Positions 16,948-28,152 of a stretch of 64,000 nt of DNA are shown here, piece after piece (the stretch's first letter is position 1; each line of letters opens with the position of its first letter). The translations under genes were made by a program, and so were the position numbers. The notes under the pieces were generated by a model that saw nothing but the letters and a program-made list of their open reading frames with translations, did no database searches and was not told the DNA's origin. Source of the DNA: Erwinia sp. (GTDB taxonomy: Bacteria > Pseudomonadota > Gammaproteobacteria > Enterobacterales > Enterobacteriaceae); the NCBI GenBank assembly GCA_964016415.1, contig OZ024666.1:310001-374000 (forward strand). The letters are read 5' to 3'.

Positions 16948-17802
16948 TTATTTGGCCGCTGTTCGGGTAAAATCCGCTGCGTCATGACGTTCAGGCAACT
17001 GATCTTCTGCCTCTCCCCAGACACGATTGACTTTCACACCACGCTGCACCGCAGGGCGCTGAGCGATATCCTGTGCCCAACGCTGCAGGTTTTTATAGGC
17101 AGAGACATCAAGAAACTCCGCCGCACCATACAGTTTCCCTTGTGCCAGTGCGCCGTGCCACGGCCAGATAGCCATATCAGCAATGGTATACTCATCCCCG
17201 GCAATAAAACGATGCGTACTCAATTGCTTATCGAGAAGATCCAGCTGGCGCTTGGCTTCCATAGTAAAGCGGTCAATTGCATACTCGATTTTTTCGGGGG
17301 CATAGTGATAAAAATGGCCGAAACCACCACCCAGCAAGGGTGCTGCACCCTGCAACCAGAATAACCAGTTTAATGTTTCGGTTCGCGCCGAGGCTGATTC
17401 AGGCAGAAAATGGCGATACTTTTCGGCCAGATAGAGCAATATGGCACCAGATTCAAAGACACGAGTCGGCGGGGTGGTTGAGACATCCAACAGTGCAGGG
17501 ATTTTCGAGTTAGGATTAATGGCGACAAAACCAGAAGTGAATTGCTCACTGTCACCAATGCGAATCAAAAAGGCATCGTACTCAGCCTCATGTACGCAAA
17601 GTTCCAGCAGTTCCTCGAGTAAAATGGTCACTTTTTGTCCATTGGGTGTGCCCATGGAGTAAAGCTGCAAAGGATGCTTACCTACAGGCAGAGTAGCCTC
17701 ACTTCTCGCTCCTGCCGTTGGCCGGTTGATCCCTCCCCAGACGCCTCCCATATTGGGGTTTTCCTGCCAGACGCGGGGTGGCTGATAGTTATCCTGACTC
17801 AT
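16948..17802 (-). CDS. yghU: Glutathione-dependent disulfide-bond oxidoreductase YghU
   Basis: A 284-residue member of the nu-class glutathione transferases, which in E. coli reduces disulfides and some organic peroxides using two bound glutathiones. The family N-terminal extension is visible as YQPPRVWQENPNMGGVWGGINRPTAG, followed by the thioredoxin-fold glutathione site LQLYSMGTPNGQKVTILLEEL and NSKIPALLD...FESGAILLYLAEKY. The C-terminal all-helical domain carries WLFWLQGAAPLLGGGFGHFYHYAPE and YTIADMAIWPW. E. coli YghU has 288 residues. Its gene lies elsewhere in E. coli, so its position between scrB and tag is specific to this lineage. It is transcribed alone. Confidence 0.92.
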   Translation of the reverse strand: MSQDNYQPPRVWQENPNMGGVWGGINRPTAGARSEATLPVGKHPLQLYSMGTPNGQKVTILLEELLELCVHEAEYDAFLIRIGDSEQFTSGFVAINPNSKIPALLDVSTTPPTRVFESGAILLYLAEKYRHFLPESASARTETLNWLFWLQGAAPLLGGGFGHFYHYAPEKIEYAIDRFTMEAKRQLDLLDKQLSTHRFIAGDEYTIADMAIWPWHGALAQGKLYGAAEFLDVSAYKNLQRWAQDIAQRPAVQRGVKVNRVWGEAEDQLPERHDAADFTRTAAK

Positions 17803-18009
17803 GACGATATCTCCTCATTCGTTTTCCAGGTGCCGGTGAAATCACCGACTGTAAAGGTGCTCCGGACTGATAAGGCAGTGCTCGAAATGTCTGCCTGATC
17901 GGTGTAGGCTTTTGCCCGATAATATGGCAGAGAACAGGGTGCTGATCTTCTCTGAATGTGTTGTGATGTGTTAAACCATAGTGTGCTTTTCTTCTAAAGG
18001 CCAGCTCCG

Positions 18010-18693
18010 ATGACAACCCGATGTGCAGCTACGACCAGCAGTGACTTTCCACCTGATGAGAAAACGCATGGCACAGTGATGACCATGCAAGGAGAGAGAG
18101 TCTGTCACTGGCATTTGCAAATGCCGGATTATCACGCTGATGAGTGGGGGCGGCCGGTGACTGATGACAAACTGATTTTTGAGAAGGTGTGTCTGGAAAG
18201 TTTTCAGTCCGGATTATCCTGGCATATAGTCCTGCACAAACGCGCTGCGTTTCGGGAAGCGTTCTGCGGTTTTGATTTTTATCAGTTGGCTGATTTTTCA
18301 GCAGTGGATATTGAATCTCTGCTGAAAAATCCTGCGATCATTCGTAACCGTAGAAAAATTGTCTCTGCGATTCATAACGCACAACGCGCGATTGCACTGG
18401 TGAGTGAGGCGGGTTCTCTGGCGGCCTGGTTCTGGCAGTTTGAGCCGCCACCGGAAGCGCGGCCAAAAGAGATAACGCAAGAGTATTTATCGCAACACCC
18501 TGATTCAGCGGCCTCCAGAGCAATGGCTCGCGGGTTGAAACAGCGGGGCTGGACGTGGGTTGGCCCGGTGACCTGTTACTCGCTCATGCAGGCACTTGGC
18601 CTGGTGAATGATCATCTTCAGGGGTGTTGTTACCGTAATATTTGCGAAAGTGCACGTGCGGAACTGATTCGACCCTGGCTGAAAAGTGAGTAA
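18010..18693 (+). CDS. tag: DNA-3-methyladenine glycosylase I family protein
   Basis: A 227-residue helix-hairpin-helix base-excision repair enzyme of the Tag family, which removes 3-methyladenine from DNA. Matches to E. coli Tag include HADEWGRPVTDDKLIFEKVCLE, QSGLSWHIVLHKR and the C-terminal WVGPVTCYSLMQALGLVNDHLQGCC. The zinc-snap residues are visible: Cys and His near the start (VCHWHLQMPDYH) and His/Cys in NDHLQGCC. The first 23 residues before MTMQGERVC are not conserved, so ATG 18079 could be the true start. It differs enough from E. coli Tag (AACWF-like central region) that it may be a paralogue. It is transcribed alone, divergent from yghU. Confidence 0.82.
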   Translation: MTTRCAATTSSDFPPDEKTHGTVMTMQGERVCHWHLQMPDYHADEWGRPVTDDKLIFEKVCLESFQSGLSWHIVLHKRAAFREAFCGFDFYQLADFSAVDIESLLKNPAIIRNRRKIVSAIHNAQRAIALVSEAGSLAAWFWQFEPPPEARPKEITQEYLSQHPDSAASRAMARGLKQRGWTWVGPVTCYSLMQALGLVNDHLQGCCYRNICESARAELIRPWLKSE

Positions 18694-18870
18694 AGAGTGG
18701 CGATAACCCTCTTTGGTATCTCACTTAAGCCAGGTATTCTGGCATCCTGATGCTGCTTTTACGGTCTGGTATCTGTTTCGTGCATTGTGTCCTGAAGCGG
18801 GATCGGCCAAAATAGCCCTATTCGTATTCATTATGCTGTGTCAGCACAGCAGCTAATCAGAAGATATTTC

Positions 18871-20460
18871 ATGTCAAATGCGCCTTTTATGCAGGAAGTG
18901 GCTCGTCGTCGCACTTTCGCTATCATTTCTCACCCGGATGCCGGGAAAACCACCATTACTGAAAAAGTACTGTTATTCGGACAGGCGATCCAAACAGCCG
19001 GTACGGTAAAAGGCCGCGGTTCAAGCCAGCATGCCAAATCTGACTGGATGGAGATGGAAAAGCAGCGTGGAATCTCTATCACCACCTCGGTAATGCAGTT
19101 CCCCTACCGCGACTGTCTGGTAAACCTGCTCGATACTCCCGGACATGAAGATTTCTCAGAAGATACCTACCGTACACTGACGGCGGTTGACTGTTGCCTG
19201 ATGGTAATTGACGCGGCTAAAGGGGTGGAAGATCGCACCCGTAAGCTGATGGAAGTTACCCGCCTGCGTGATACGCCGATCCTGACCTTCATGAACAAAC
19301 TTGACCGTGACATTCGTGATCCGATGGAAGTGATGGACGAGGTGGAAAATGAGCTGCGAATCGCCTGTGCTCCTATCACCTGGCCGATAGGATGCGGGAA
19401 ACTGTTCAAAGGGGTCTATCACCTCTATAACGATGAAACCTACCTGTATCAGTCAGGGAAAGGGCATACCATCCAGGAAGTCAGAGTGGTGAAAGGGCTA
19501 AGCAATCCGGAACTTGATCAGGCAATTGGCGAGGATTTGGTGGCCCAGTTGCGTGAGGAGCTGGAGCTGGTGCAGGGCGCTTCACATGAGTTTGATCAGG
19601 AGGCTTTCTTAGCCGGTCAGCTAACACCGGTCTTTTTCGGCACCGCACTGGGTAACTTTGGTGTTGACCATATGCTTAATGGGCTGGTGGATTGGGCTCC
19701 TTCGCCCATGCCACGTGAAACTGACTTACGTACTGTAACGGCCAGTGATGATAAATTCAGTGGCTTTGTATTTAAAATTCAGGCCAATATGGACCCGAAA
19801 CACCGTGACAGAGTGGCATTTTTACGCGTGGTTTCAGGTAAGTATGAAAAAGGCATGAAACTGCGTCAGGTTCGTCTTGGAAAAGATGTGGTGATCGCTG
19901 ATGCCCTGACCTTCATGGCAGGTGATCGTGCGCATGTTGAAGAAGCCTGGCCGGGTGACATTATCGGATTACATAACCACGGCACTATCCAGATTGGTGA
20001 TACGTTTACCCAGGGTGAAAATATGAAATTCACCGGTATTCCGAATTTTGCGCCAGAATTGTTCCGTCGTATCCGCCTGCGTGATCCGTTGAAACAGAAG
20101 CAGCTATTGAAAGGTCTGGTTCAGCTTTCGGAAGAGGGCGCGGTCCAGGTGTTTCGTCCGGTGCATAATAACGATCTGATTGTCGGAGCTGTCGGGGTGT
20201 TGCAGTTTGATGTGGTCGTCGCACGCCTGAAGAGTGAATATAATGTTGAAGCGGTTTATGAGGCGATTAACGTCTCAACCGCTCGCTGGGTTGAGTGTAA
20301 TGACGCGAAGAAATTTGATGAATTTCAGCGTAAGAATGAGGTCAATCTGGCACTCGACGGTGGCGATAATCTGACCTATATCGCACCCACACTGGTGAAT
20401 CTGAATATCACTCAGGAACGTTATCCCGATGTGGTGTTCAGGAAAACACGCGAGCATTAA
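18871..20460 (+). CDS. prfC: Peptide chain release factor 3
   Basis: A GTPase that recycles RF1 and RF2 from the ribosome after termination. ATG 18871 gives 529 residues, the length of E. coli RF3; an in-frame GTG 11 codons upstream is less likely. GTPase motifs: G1 [13 protein letters not shown], switch [16 protein letters not shown]3 [16 protein letters not shown] and G4 FMNKLDRD. The C-terminal half carries domains 2 and 3 of translational GTPases ([41 protein letters not shown]). Same position as in E. coli apart from the inserted scr-yghU-tag genes. A perfect hairpin lies 33 bases beyond the stop. Confidence 0.97.
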   Translation: MSNAPFMQEVARRRTFAIISHPDAGKTTITEKVLLFGQAIQTAGTVKGRGSSQHAKSDWMEMEKQRGISITTSVMQFPYRDCLVNLLDTPGHEDFSEDTYRTLTAVDCCLMVIDAAKGVEDRTRKLMEVTRLRDTPILTFMNKLDRDIRDPMEVMDEVENELRIACAPITWPIGCGKLFKGVYHLYNDETYLYQSGKGHTIQEVRVVKGLSNPELDQAIGEDLVAQLREELELVQGASHEFDQEAFLAGQLTPVFFGTALGNFGVDHMLNGLVDWAPSPMPRETDLRTVTASDDKFSGFVFKIQANMDPKHRDRVAFLRVVSGKYEKGMKLRQVRLGKDVVIADALTFMAGDRAHVEEAWPGDIIGLHNHGTIQIGDTFTQGENMKFTGIPNFAPELFRRIRLRDPLKQKQLLKGLVQLSEEGAVQVFRPVHNNDLIVGAVGVLQFDVVVARLKSEYNVEAVYEAINVSTARWVECNDAKKFDEFQRKNEVNLALDGGDNLTYIAPTLVNLNITQERYPDVVFRKTREH

Positions 20461-20492
20461 TCGGATTATCCAGCAGTGACTGGTGTGGTTTG

Positions 20493-20523
20493 TTGTCACC
20501 TGATGACTATCATCAGGTGACAA
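20493..20523. repeat. Perfect 14-bp hairpin downstream of prfC
   Basis: TTGTCACCTGATGA (20493-20506) and TCATCAGGTGACAA (20510-20523) are exact inverted copies around CTA. A weaker stem (CTGTCAT...ATGGCAG) follows directly. There is no T-run, so classical termination is doubtful; it could stabilise the 3' end of the mRNA or bind a protein. Confidence 0.8.
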
Positions 20524-21162
20524 GTCTGTCATCTTTCGTGATGGCAGATTAGTGTGCTGGTACTACGGATGAGTGATGTGAGTAAATTTCCCACACTGAA
20601 CCATCCTCAGTACACCCAGTTTTGACACAATCGGCAAAAAAATTTGCCGTGCAGAACGAGGCTGATAAAAGCAGCAAGCTTCATTTGAAGCGCGCTGATG
20701 CAGTACTCTTGCCATTCATATTGATTCCTTTCCTGTAGCGCTATAATCGCGGCATACGAATAACGTCATAACAGTATTCACACTATGTTATTTTGTAAAT
20801 TACATTTGGTTACGTTTATTTTTGGCGTAATTTTCTCATTCGGAGTTTTTTTTAATTTTGATTGAGAAATTTATTAAAATTAACTGATGCATTATTGTAA
20901 TTTTAAATTATTGATTTTTATCGTTTTTAATTAATTTTTTTATTTTTCATGATTTTTATTAATCTTAATTTTTTGGGATTTAATTCTTTTTTATTTGGTG
21001 AATTTATTTGCAGTTTGTTACTGATGTGACCGGAGAGGCAAGATTATTTCCAGTAGCTATAATTTAGGCTTCAGAGGCTGACAGTAGAATAATGCACATT
21101 ATGGTTTTCTCTTCTTCAGGCATGGTTGTCTCAGATGAGAAATTACCCTGGGAATATTGATA
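20524..21162. other. AT-rich non-coding region before osmY
   Basis: No gene is recognisable. From about 20760 to 21010 the sequence is strikingly AT-rich with repeated TTTAATTTT/TTAATTTTT motifs, a likely target for H-NS-type silencing. A TATAATT at 21058-21064 would suit an osmY promoter. Confidence 0.5.
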
Positions 21163-21783
21163 ATGAAAAAATTACACCTCTCTGCTTTAGTTAAATCAGT
21201 CGCAGTGGTTTGCTTCAGTGCATCACTTATCCAGGTGGCTCATGCAGAACAGAGCGAAACAACCACGATTGAAAATAAAGTGTAAACCATCGGCGCGACA
21301 CTGGACAACTCTATGCAACAGCTCGGCGCTTATATGGATGAGAGCAGCATCACAGCGAAAGTGAAAACGGCGCTACTTGACCATGACGAAATTAAAAGCC
21401 GTGACATCACCGTAGAGACGCATGAGGGTGTTGTTACCCTGAGCGGTTTTGTTGCTTCTCAGCAGCAGGCTGCTGAAGCAGTCGCCCTGACGGAAAAAAT
21501 CGCGGGTGTGAAATCGGTGACGGACAAATTGCACGTCAATGATAGTGCACAAACGTCAATTCAGGATTACGTCGATGACGCAGCCATTACCAGCCAAATC
21601 AAAGGAAAACTTTTGCGTGAGGAGATGACAGGAATGCGTCGCGTCAGAGTTGAAACCAGTAACGGAATTGTTCTGCTTTCTGGTCGGGTTCCTTCACCGT
21701 CGATGTCTGCGAAAGCGGCGGCCCTGGCGAAAACAGTTGATGGGGTAAAAAGTGTCAAAAACGATCTGACCATCGAGCCCTAA
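21163..21783 (+). pseudogene. osmY: Osmotically induced periplasmic BON-domain protein OsmY, early stop codon
   Basis: From ATG 21163 the frame gives a signal peptide (MKKLHLSALVKSVAVVCFSASLIQVAHA) then EQSETTTIENKV and TAA at 21283-21285, codon 41. The same frame goes on through both BON domains: DESSITAKVKTALLDHDEIKSRDITVETHEGVVTLSGFV and DDAAITSQIKGKLLREEM...VRVETSNGIVLLSGRVPS, ending VDGVKSVKNDLTIEP. This matches E. coli OsmY (201 residues) over its length. OsmY is a periplasmic chaperone-like protein induced by salt and in stationary phase. A restart at ATG 21313 would give BON domains without export signal, so function in the periplasm is probably lost. Confidence 0.9.
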
Positions 21784-21913
21784 ATCCTGCTGTAATTTCA
21801 TCTGCGTCGATTTAATCCCCAAATAACCGGGGCTGAAGCAGGAGGCGCATTTTCGTTACCCTGTGAATGACGCAGTTGAATACGTAATATCGGTGATAAT
21901 GCCGGGAGGAGTC

Positions 21914-22078
21914 ATGCATCACAAGGCACTGGTATTTATAGTTATGGCATTGATTACGGCTATTCTGGCATTCAGTGGTATTGCTGGTACTCCCGCCTCA
22001 ACGGCTAAAGTGATCTTTGGACTGGGGATTGCTCTATTACTCATCAGCTTGTTGAGTGGAAAAAGATCTGACCGCTGA
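21914..22078 (+). CDS. ytjA: Small membrane protein YtjA (UPF0391/DUF1328)
   Basis: A 54-residue membrane protein of unknown function. ATG 21914 sits behind a strong GGGAGGA ribosome site; an in-frame upstream ATG is not supported. Two hydrophobic segments (ALVFIVMALITAILAF, VIFGLGIALLLISLL) flank GIAGTPASTAK, matching E. coli YtjA (53 residues, GLAGTAAGAAK). It follows osmY as in E. coli; the next E. coli gene, yjjU, is missing and an IS occupies the interval. Confidence 0.9.
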   Translation: MHHKALVFIVMALITAILAFSGIAGTPASTAKVIFGLGIALLLISLLSGKRSDR

Positions 22079-22128
22079 TTGTACCTTCAGCAAGGCATCA
22101 GGGTTCTTTCCCTGGCAGAATGTAGTGG

Positions 22129-23293
<1,165 letters not shown>

Positions 23294-23464
23294 TGGTTCA
23301 CCTATAAGATGTTGAGGTGAGCATATCACCTCTGCTCAGGTGGCCAAATTCAGTGTGCCACTACAGAATCAGGCTATCATGGCATAATAATCGAACGGAG
23401 TAGCCAGCTGCTGTTCACTGAGAGTGTTTCCTGCATTTAGCAGAGCAAAACACTGGAGCGGACC

Positions 23465-24241
23465 ATGCCACCTTTTTTCATAGACACTCACTGCCATTTA
23501 ACTGCTCCACCTTTTTCCGGTGACGAGACTCAGACTCTCGCTGCCGCTGCCGCTGCTGGAGTGAAAAAGATTATTGCCGTCAGTGTCGATGTGCGGGATG
23601 CTTGCCGCGTAATCGATTTGGCCAGAGAGTACCCGGTTATTTACCCGGCACTTGGGGTCCATCCCATGGCGTCAGAGACTGGAACAGAACACATTGCATT
23701 ACTGGAAAACCACCTGCAACAGCAGAGAGACAGAGTGGTGGCAATCGGTGAGATTGGGCTTGATACTTTTATCTCCTCGCCTGCGTTTGATCTGCAACTT
23801 CCGGTATTTTTAGCGCAGCTGGCGCTGGCAAAAAAGTACGATCTTCCGGTGATACTTCATTCAAGACGTACCCATGATCAACTGATCAAATATCTGCGTC
23901 GATACCGTTTACCCCGACGGGGAGTCATTCATGGTTTTTCTGGCAGTGAACAGCAGGCACTGGCTTTTATCCGCGAAGGGTATGCACTGGGCGTGGGAGG
24001 AACCATCACCTGGCCGCGGGCAATGAAAACCCGCCGGGTGTTTGCACGTGTTCCGTTGCACGCGTTGTTGCTGGAAAGTGATGCCCCTTACATGCCATTG
24101 CAGGGGTATCAGGGACAAGCTAACCGGCCTGAGCGTATTCAACAGACCTGGCAATGTTTATGTGAGTTACGCCCTGAATCTCCGCAAACCATCGCCGAGG
24201 CATTGTTGGAAAATAGCCATCGTTACTTCAATTTAGCATAA
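23465..24241 (+). CDS. yjjV: TatD-family metal-dependent hydrolase YjjV
   Basis: A 258-residue TIM-barrel hydrolase of the TatD family, relatives of which act as nucleases. Metal-binding residues: FIDTHCHL (HxH near the start), Glu in VAIGEIGLD, VILHSRRTHDQL, VIHGFSG and the Asp of LLLESDAPYMP. E. coli YjjV has 259 residues. ATG 23465 follows GGAGCGGACC, and the IS insertion stops 97 bases upstream, so it may have altered the promoter but not the gene. The E. coli follow-on genes yjjW and yjjI are absent. Confidence 0.92.
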   Translation: MPPFFIDTHCHLTAPPFSGDETQTLAAAAAAGVKKIIAVSVDVRDACRVIDLAREYPVIYPALGVHPMASETGTEHIALLENHLQQQRDRVVAIGEIGLDTFISSPAFDLQLPVFLAQLALAKKYDLPVILHSRRTHDQLIKYLRRYRLPRRGVIHGFSGSEQQALAFIREGYALGVGGTITWPRAMKTRRVFARVPLHALLLESDAPYMPLQGYQGQANRPERIQQTWQCLCELRPESPQTIAEALLENSHRYFNLA

Positions 24242-24353
24242 GCCACACTGGCAGATTGTCCGCGATGTCTGCACTGATGAACTTCTTATAAGCCATCACT
24301 TATCTTATGTTTTCTGCAGAAAGTGAGCCCGCGCACCCTAAAGATCCAGAAAA

Positions 24354-24366
24354 CTGATAGTATCAG
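24354..24366. promoter_or_regulatory. Palindrome upstream of deoC, possible operator
   Basis: CTGATA-G-TATCAG is a perfect 6+1+6 inverted repeat about 35 bases before the deoC start codon. Its position suits a repressor site, but it does not clearly match the DeoR (TGTTAGAA) or CytR pattern. Confidence 0.4.
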
Positions 24367-24399
24367 AGTGGTAACGGCCTGCCCTTGAAGGAGAATAAG

Positions 24400-25179
24400 A
24401 TGAATCAGGTATCTGTGGCCCGTCTGGCTATCTCATTAATTGACCTGACCTCGCTGAATGATAATGATACAGAAAGTGACATTGTTAATTTGTGCCATCA
24501 TGCCAGCACAGCGTGCGGTGACACGGCTGCAATCTGTCTCTATCCCCGTTTTGTGCCACTGGCTCGTAAAACGCTTATCGCTCAGGGCAGCAGTGCGATA
24601 CGTATTGCCACCGTCACTAATTTTCCACTCGGCGGCGATGACTTAGAGATTGCACTGGCCGAAACTCATGCGGCAATCGCTTATGGTGCAGATGAGATCG
24701 ACATTGTGTTTCCGTATCGGCAGTTACTGGCAGGAGACCAGCAAAGTGGCTATGAATTGATCAATGCCTGTAAAGCAGCGTGCCATCAGGCAGATGTATT
24801 ACTGAAAGTCATTATAGAGTCAGGCGAATTGCAGCAGGCGGAAACAATCCGTCAGGCAGCGTCGATCGCCATTGACGCTGGCGCCGATTTTATTAAAACC
24901 TCGACGGGCAAAGTGGCGGTTAACGCGACCCTTGCAGCAGCAGAAATTATGTTGAAAACCATTGCGGATAAAGGTGTCGGGCATCGTGTGGGTTTCAAAG
25001 CTGCCGGGGGAATACGGACTTTTGAGGAGGCACAGGCTTATCTTCAGTTGGCTGAGAATTTGTTTGGACGCGCCTGGCTTACTCCGCGCCACTTCCGTTT
25101 TGGTGCCTCGGCTCTGCTTAATCAACTCGTTACGGTAGCTGGCGGTATGCCAGATGAACAACAGGGCACTGCATACTGA
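24400..25179 (+). CDS. deoC: Deoxyribose-phosphate aldolase
   Basis: A 259-residue class I aldolase that cleaves 2-deoxyribose-5-phosphate to acetaldehyde and glyceraldehyde-3-phosphate, the last step of deoxynucleoside catabolism. ATG 24400 follows AAGGAGA. The Schiff-base lysine is in [11 protein letters not shown] and the second active-site lysine in [20 protein letters not shown] opens the barrel. E. coli DeoC has the same length. It heads a deoC-deoB-deoD cluster from which deoA (thymidine phosphorylase) is missing, so thymidine and deoxyuridine would have to enter by another enzyme. Confidence 0.96.
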   Translation: MNQVSVARLAISLIDLTSLNDNDTESDIVNLCHHASTACGDTAAICLYPRFVPLARKTLIAQGSSAIRIATVTNFPLGGDDLEIALAETHAAIAYGADEIDIVFPYRQLLAGDQQSGYELINACKAACHQADVLLKVIIESGELQQAETIRQAASIAIDAGADFIKTSTGKVAVNATLAAAEIMLKTIADKGVGHRVGFKAAGGIRTFEEAQAYLQLAENLFGRAWLTPRHFRFGASALLNQLVTVAGGMPDEQQGTAY

Positions 25180-25258
25180 TGGCATATATTGATCATAGAG
25201 GCTGTTGCCGGATGGACTGCAAGTCATCGCTGAATACAGGCTTACCGGGGAGGTAAGA

Positions 25259-26482
25259 GTGAAACGCGTTTTTATTATGGTACTTGATTCATTTGGTATT
25301 GGTTCTAGTGCCGATGCTACGAAATTCGGTGATGAAGGGGCTGATACATTGGGACACATCGCTTCAGCCTGTTTTAATCATCAGGCTGAAGAGGGGCGAA
25401 CAGGGCCGTTATGTTTGCCAAATCTTACAGCGCTGGGATTAGGGAAAGCAGCGGAGGCATCAACCGGGCATTTTCCTCTGGGGTTGGATGCCAATGCTGC
25501 AATTACCGGTGCCTGGGGTTATGCCAGTGAGCTCTCTTCAGGCAAAGATACACCTTCAGGTCACTGGGAAATTGCCGGAGTGCCGGTGCTGTTTGGCTGG
25601 GGATATTTTCCTGAGCAAACAGACAGTTTTCCTCAGGCTTTGTTAGATGAGCTGGTGGAGAAGGCGGGACTGCCGGGCTATCTCGGTAACTGTCATGCGT
25701 CGGGGACCGTGATCCTGGATCGGTTAGGCGAAGAGCATATGCGCAGTGGGAAACCGATATTTTATACTTCCGCCGATTCCGTATTTCAGATAGCTGCACA
25801 TGAAACCACCTTTGGTCTTGAGCGTCTGTATGCGCTCTGTGAGATTGCTCGTGAGAGTCTCACTGCGGGTGGATATAATATAGGCCGGGTTATTGCGCGG
25901 CCCTTCATTGGCGACAAGGTGGGCGAGTTTGAGCGAACCGGCAACCGACACGATCTGGCTGTTGAACCCCCTTCGTCAACTGTATTACAAAAATTGTGTG
26001 ATGAAACGGGAGGGGAAGTTGTCTCTGTCGGCAAAATCGCTGATATCTATGCCCAGGTAGGTATTACAAAACGGGTGAAAGCCACGGGTCTGGAAGCGTT
26101 ATTCGATGCGACGCTGGCAGAGGTAAAACAGGCGGGTGATAACACCATTGTCTTCACCAATTTTGTCGATTTCGATTCCAGTTGGGGACACCGGCGGGAT
26201 GTCTCAGGCTATGCTCGTGGTCTGGAGTATTTTGATAAGCGGTTACCTGAGTTGCTGGGCTTGGTTGAAGAGAGTGATCTGTTGATTCTGACTGCTGACC
26301 ACGGTTGTGATCCTACCTGGCCGGGTACTGAACATACACGGGAACATATCCCGGTGTTGTTATATGGCCCCGGAGTAAAGCCTGGGGCATTGGGTCACCG
26401 CCATACATTCGCTGATATCGGTCAGACCGTTGCTACTTATCTGGGACTATCATCGATGGACTATGGCGAAAGCCTGTTGTAA
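25259..26482 (+). CDS. deoB: Phosphopentomutase
   Basis: A 407-residue manganese enzyme of the alkaline-phosphatase superfamily that interconverts (deoxy)ribose-1-phosphate and -5-phosphate, linking DeoD to DeoC. GTG 25259 behind GGGGAGG gives exactly the E. coli length. Motifs: [11 protein letters not shown] (metal Asp), [17 protein letters not shown] (phospho-Thr region), [17 protein letters not shown] and [23 protein letters not shown] (metal ligands). The 79-base gap from deoC contains no trace of deoA. Confidence 0.97.
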   Translation: MKRVFIMVLDSFGIGSSADATKFGDEGADTLGHIASACFNHQAEEGRTGPLCLPNLTALGLGKAAEASTGHFPLGLDANAAITGAWGYASELSSGKDTPSGHWEIAGVPVLFGWGYFPEQTDSFPQALLDELVEKAGLPGYLGNCHASGTVILDRLGEEHMRSGKPIFYTSADSVFQIAAHETTFGLERLYALCEIARESLTAGGYNIGRVIARPFIGDKVGEFERTGNRHDLAVEPPSSTVLQKLCDETGGEVVSVGKIADIYAQVGITKRVKATGLEALFDATLAEVKQAGDNTIVFTNFVDFDSSWGHRRDVSGYARGLEYFDKRLPELLGLVEESDLLILTADHGCDPTWPGTEHTREHIPVLLYGPGVKPGALGHRHTFADIGQTVATYLGLSSMDYGESLL

Positions 26483-26549
26483 CAGAGTAAACTCTACTTG
26501 CCGCTGGTCAGACTGTATGGCCAGCTTTGAAAATAATAAAGGATGAATC

Positions 26550-27272
26550 ATGGCAACCCCTCATATTAATGCTGAAATGGGCGATTTTGCAGACGTAGTG
26601 CTGATGCCTGGCGACCCGCTGCGTGCGAAATATATTGCAGAAACCTTCTTCGATGATGCGAAAGAAGTGAATAATGTACGCGGTATGCTGGGTTACACCG
26701 GTTATTATCAGGGGCGTAAAATTTCAGTGATGGGGCACGGGATGGGGATCCCTTCCTGCTCAATCTATGCCAAAGAGTTAATCACTGATTTTGGCGTTAG
26801 CACCATTATTCGTGTCGGCTCTTGTGGTGCAGTGCGTCCGGATGTGCAGCTGCGCGATGTGATCATTGGTATGGGCGCATGCACCGATTCTAAAGTCAAC
26901 CGCCAGCGTTTTAAAGACCATGACTTTGCGGCAATTGCCGATTTCGATCTGGTTCGTCGTGCGGCAGATGCAGCAAAATCGTTGGGCGTTGCGGCCCGGG
27001 TGGGTAATTTATTCTCGGCTGATCTCTTTTACTCTCCTGACCCCGAAATGTTCGATGTGATGGAAAAATATGGCATTCTTGGCGTAGAGATGGAAGCGGC
27101 GGGTATTTATGGCGTTGCGGCTGAGTTTGGCGCAAAAGCACTGGCTATTTGTACGGTTTCTGACCATATACGTACTCAGGAACAGACAACCGCTGCTGAA
27201 CGTCAAACCACGTTCAATGAGATGATAGAGATAGCGTTGCAGGCCGTTATGCTGGGTGATAAAGCCGCCTGA
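26550..27272 (+). CDS. deoD: Purine-nucleoside phosphorylase DeoD
   Basis: A 240-residue hexameric enzyme that splits purine nucleosides with phosphate into base and (deoxy)ribose-1-phosphate. [31 protein letters not shown] opens it, [17 protein letters not shown] and [10 protein letters not shown] form the phosphate site, and [14 protein letters not shown] with TVSDHI the base site (catalytic Asp). E. coli DeoD has 239. It lies 67 bases after deoB and closes the cluster. Confidence 0.97.
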   Translation: MATPHINAEMGDFADVVLMPGDPLRAKYIAETFFDDAKEVNNVRGMLGYTGYYQGRKISVMGHGMGIPSCSIYAKELITDFGVSTIIRVGSCGAVRPDVQLRDVIIGMGACTDSKVNRQRFKDHDFAAIADFDLVRRAADAAKSLGVAARVGNLFSADLFYSPDPEMFDVMEKYGILGVEMEAAGIYGVAAEFGAKALAICTVSDHIRTQEQTTAAERQTTFNEMIEIALQAVMLGDKAA

Positions 27273-27288
27273 CCAGGCAGGCTGCAGA

Positions 27289-28041
27289 CTATTTATTTGC
27301 TGGCGGTTGTTTGCCCGGAACCGCTAGCTTTTTGATTTTTTTATAACGGATGCGCCGCTTCGATTTTACCAGAGCATGGCGTGCCGCATGAGGATGACGC
27401 ACCGCTTTTCCTGGTGGCTCCTCTTCTTCATCTATAGGCTGGCTGGCTGTCAGCAGAAACGGAGACTGTTGCCAGTGTGAACGACCTGATAACAGCAGGC
27501 GTGACAGTACAATGCCGATAGCCAGTGCCATCAGTATCATCAGCCGCAGGATGTTGGTGGTATTGTCCACTTGTTTCGCTTCAGTTGCCAGGACGTGAGT
27601 GTCCAGAGTGATGCGCAGGAAACCTTTTAACCCGTCCTGATTTTCCATTGGCTGTACTATCTGCTGATTGAAATAGCTGCCGGCGCGCTGTCCGTTCAGC
27701 GCCATGCGATCGCGGACAGTGATACTTTCACCGCTGCGAGCCACCAGAACACCTGCCTGGTTGTAGACTGAAGCATCGAGAATACGTTGTTCGGACGTCA
27801 GCTGGGTTAAGATACGCTGGATTTTTTGTTGGGTATCATCACTGTTATCCATCAGCGGTAACAGACTGAAAGCCACCTGGCGAGTGAGTGCTTCAGCCAG
27901 ATCTTCATTCTGTTCGGTGCGAACCATTTGGTGACTCAGGCTAAACCAGGAAACACCTTGCGTTAATCCAACCAGCAGAGCGAGTGCGATCAGAATGATC
28001 ACAGTACGGTGAAGTTTAAACGTCAGTTTCGTTTTTGTCAT
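27289..28041 (-). CDS. ytjB: Membrane protein YtjB (Smp)
   Basis: A 250-residue inner-membrane protein of unknown function, matching E. coli YtjB/Smp. An N-terminal membrane segment (TVIILIALALLVGLTQGVSWF) is followed by a periplasmic domain of about 130 residues (LTRQVAFSLLPLM, DASVYNQAGVLVARSGE) and a second membrane segment (LRLMILMALAIGIVLSRLLL); the C-terminal tail is long and basic. It is divergent from serB, as in E. coli. Start chosen at MTKTKLTF (28041); an ATG six codons upstream is possible. The C-terminal tail is somewhat longer than in E. coli (214 residues). Confidence 0.88.
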   Translation of the reverse strand: MTKTKLTFKLHRTVIILIALALLVGLTQGVSWFSLSHQMVRTEQNEDLAEALTRQVAFSLLPLMDNSDDTQQKIQRILTQLTSEQRILDASVYNQAGVLVARSGESITVRDRMALNGQRAGSYFNQQIVQPMENQDGLKGFLRITLDTHVLATEAKQVDNTTNILRLMILMALAIGIVLSRLLLSGRSHWQQSPFLLTASQPIDEEEEPPGKAVRHPHAARHALVKSKRRIRYKKIKKLAVPGKQPPANK

Positions 28042-28152
28042 AGTGGTTTCATTGTACAACTAAACAAGGTGTCTCACCTTGCTTTATGTTGCCAGAAGTG
28101 GGGCAGACAAGGTAGCCTCTTGCGTGGTTAACATAGTCTAACAGGAGTTTTC

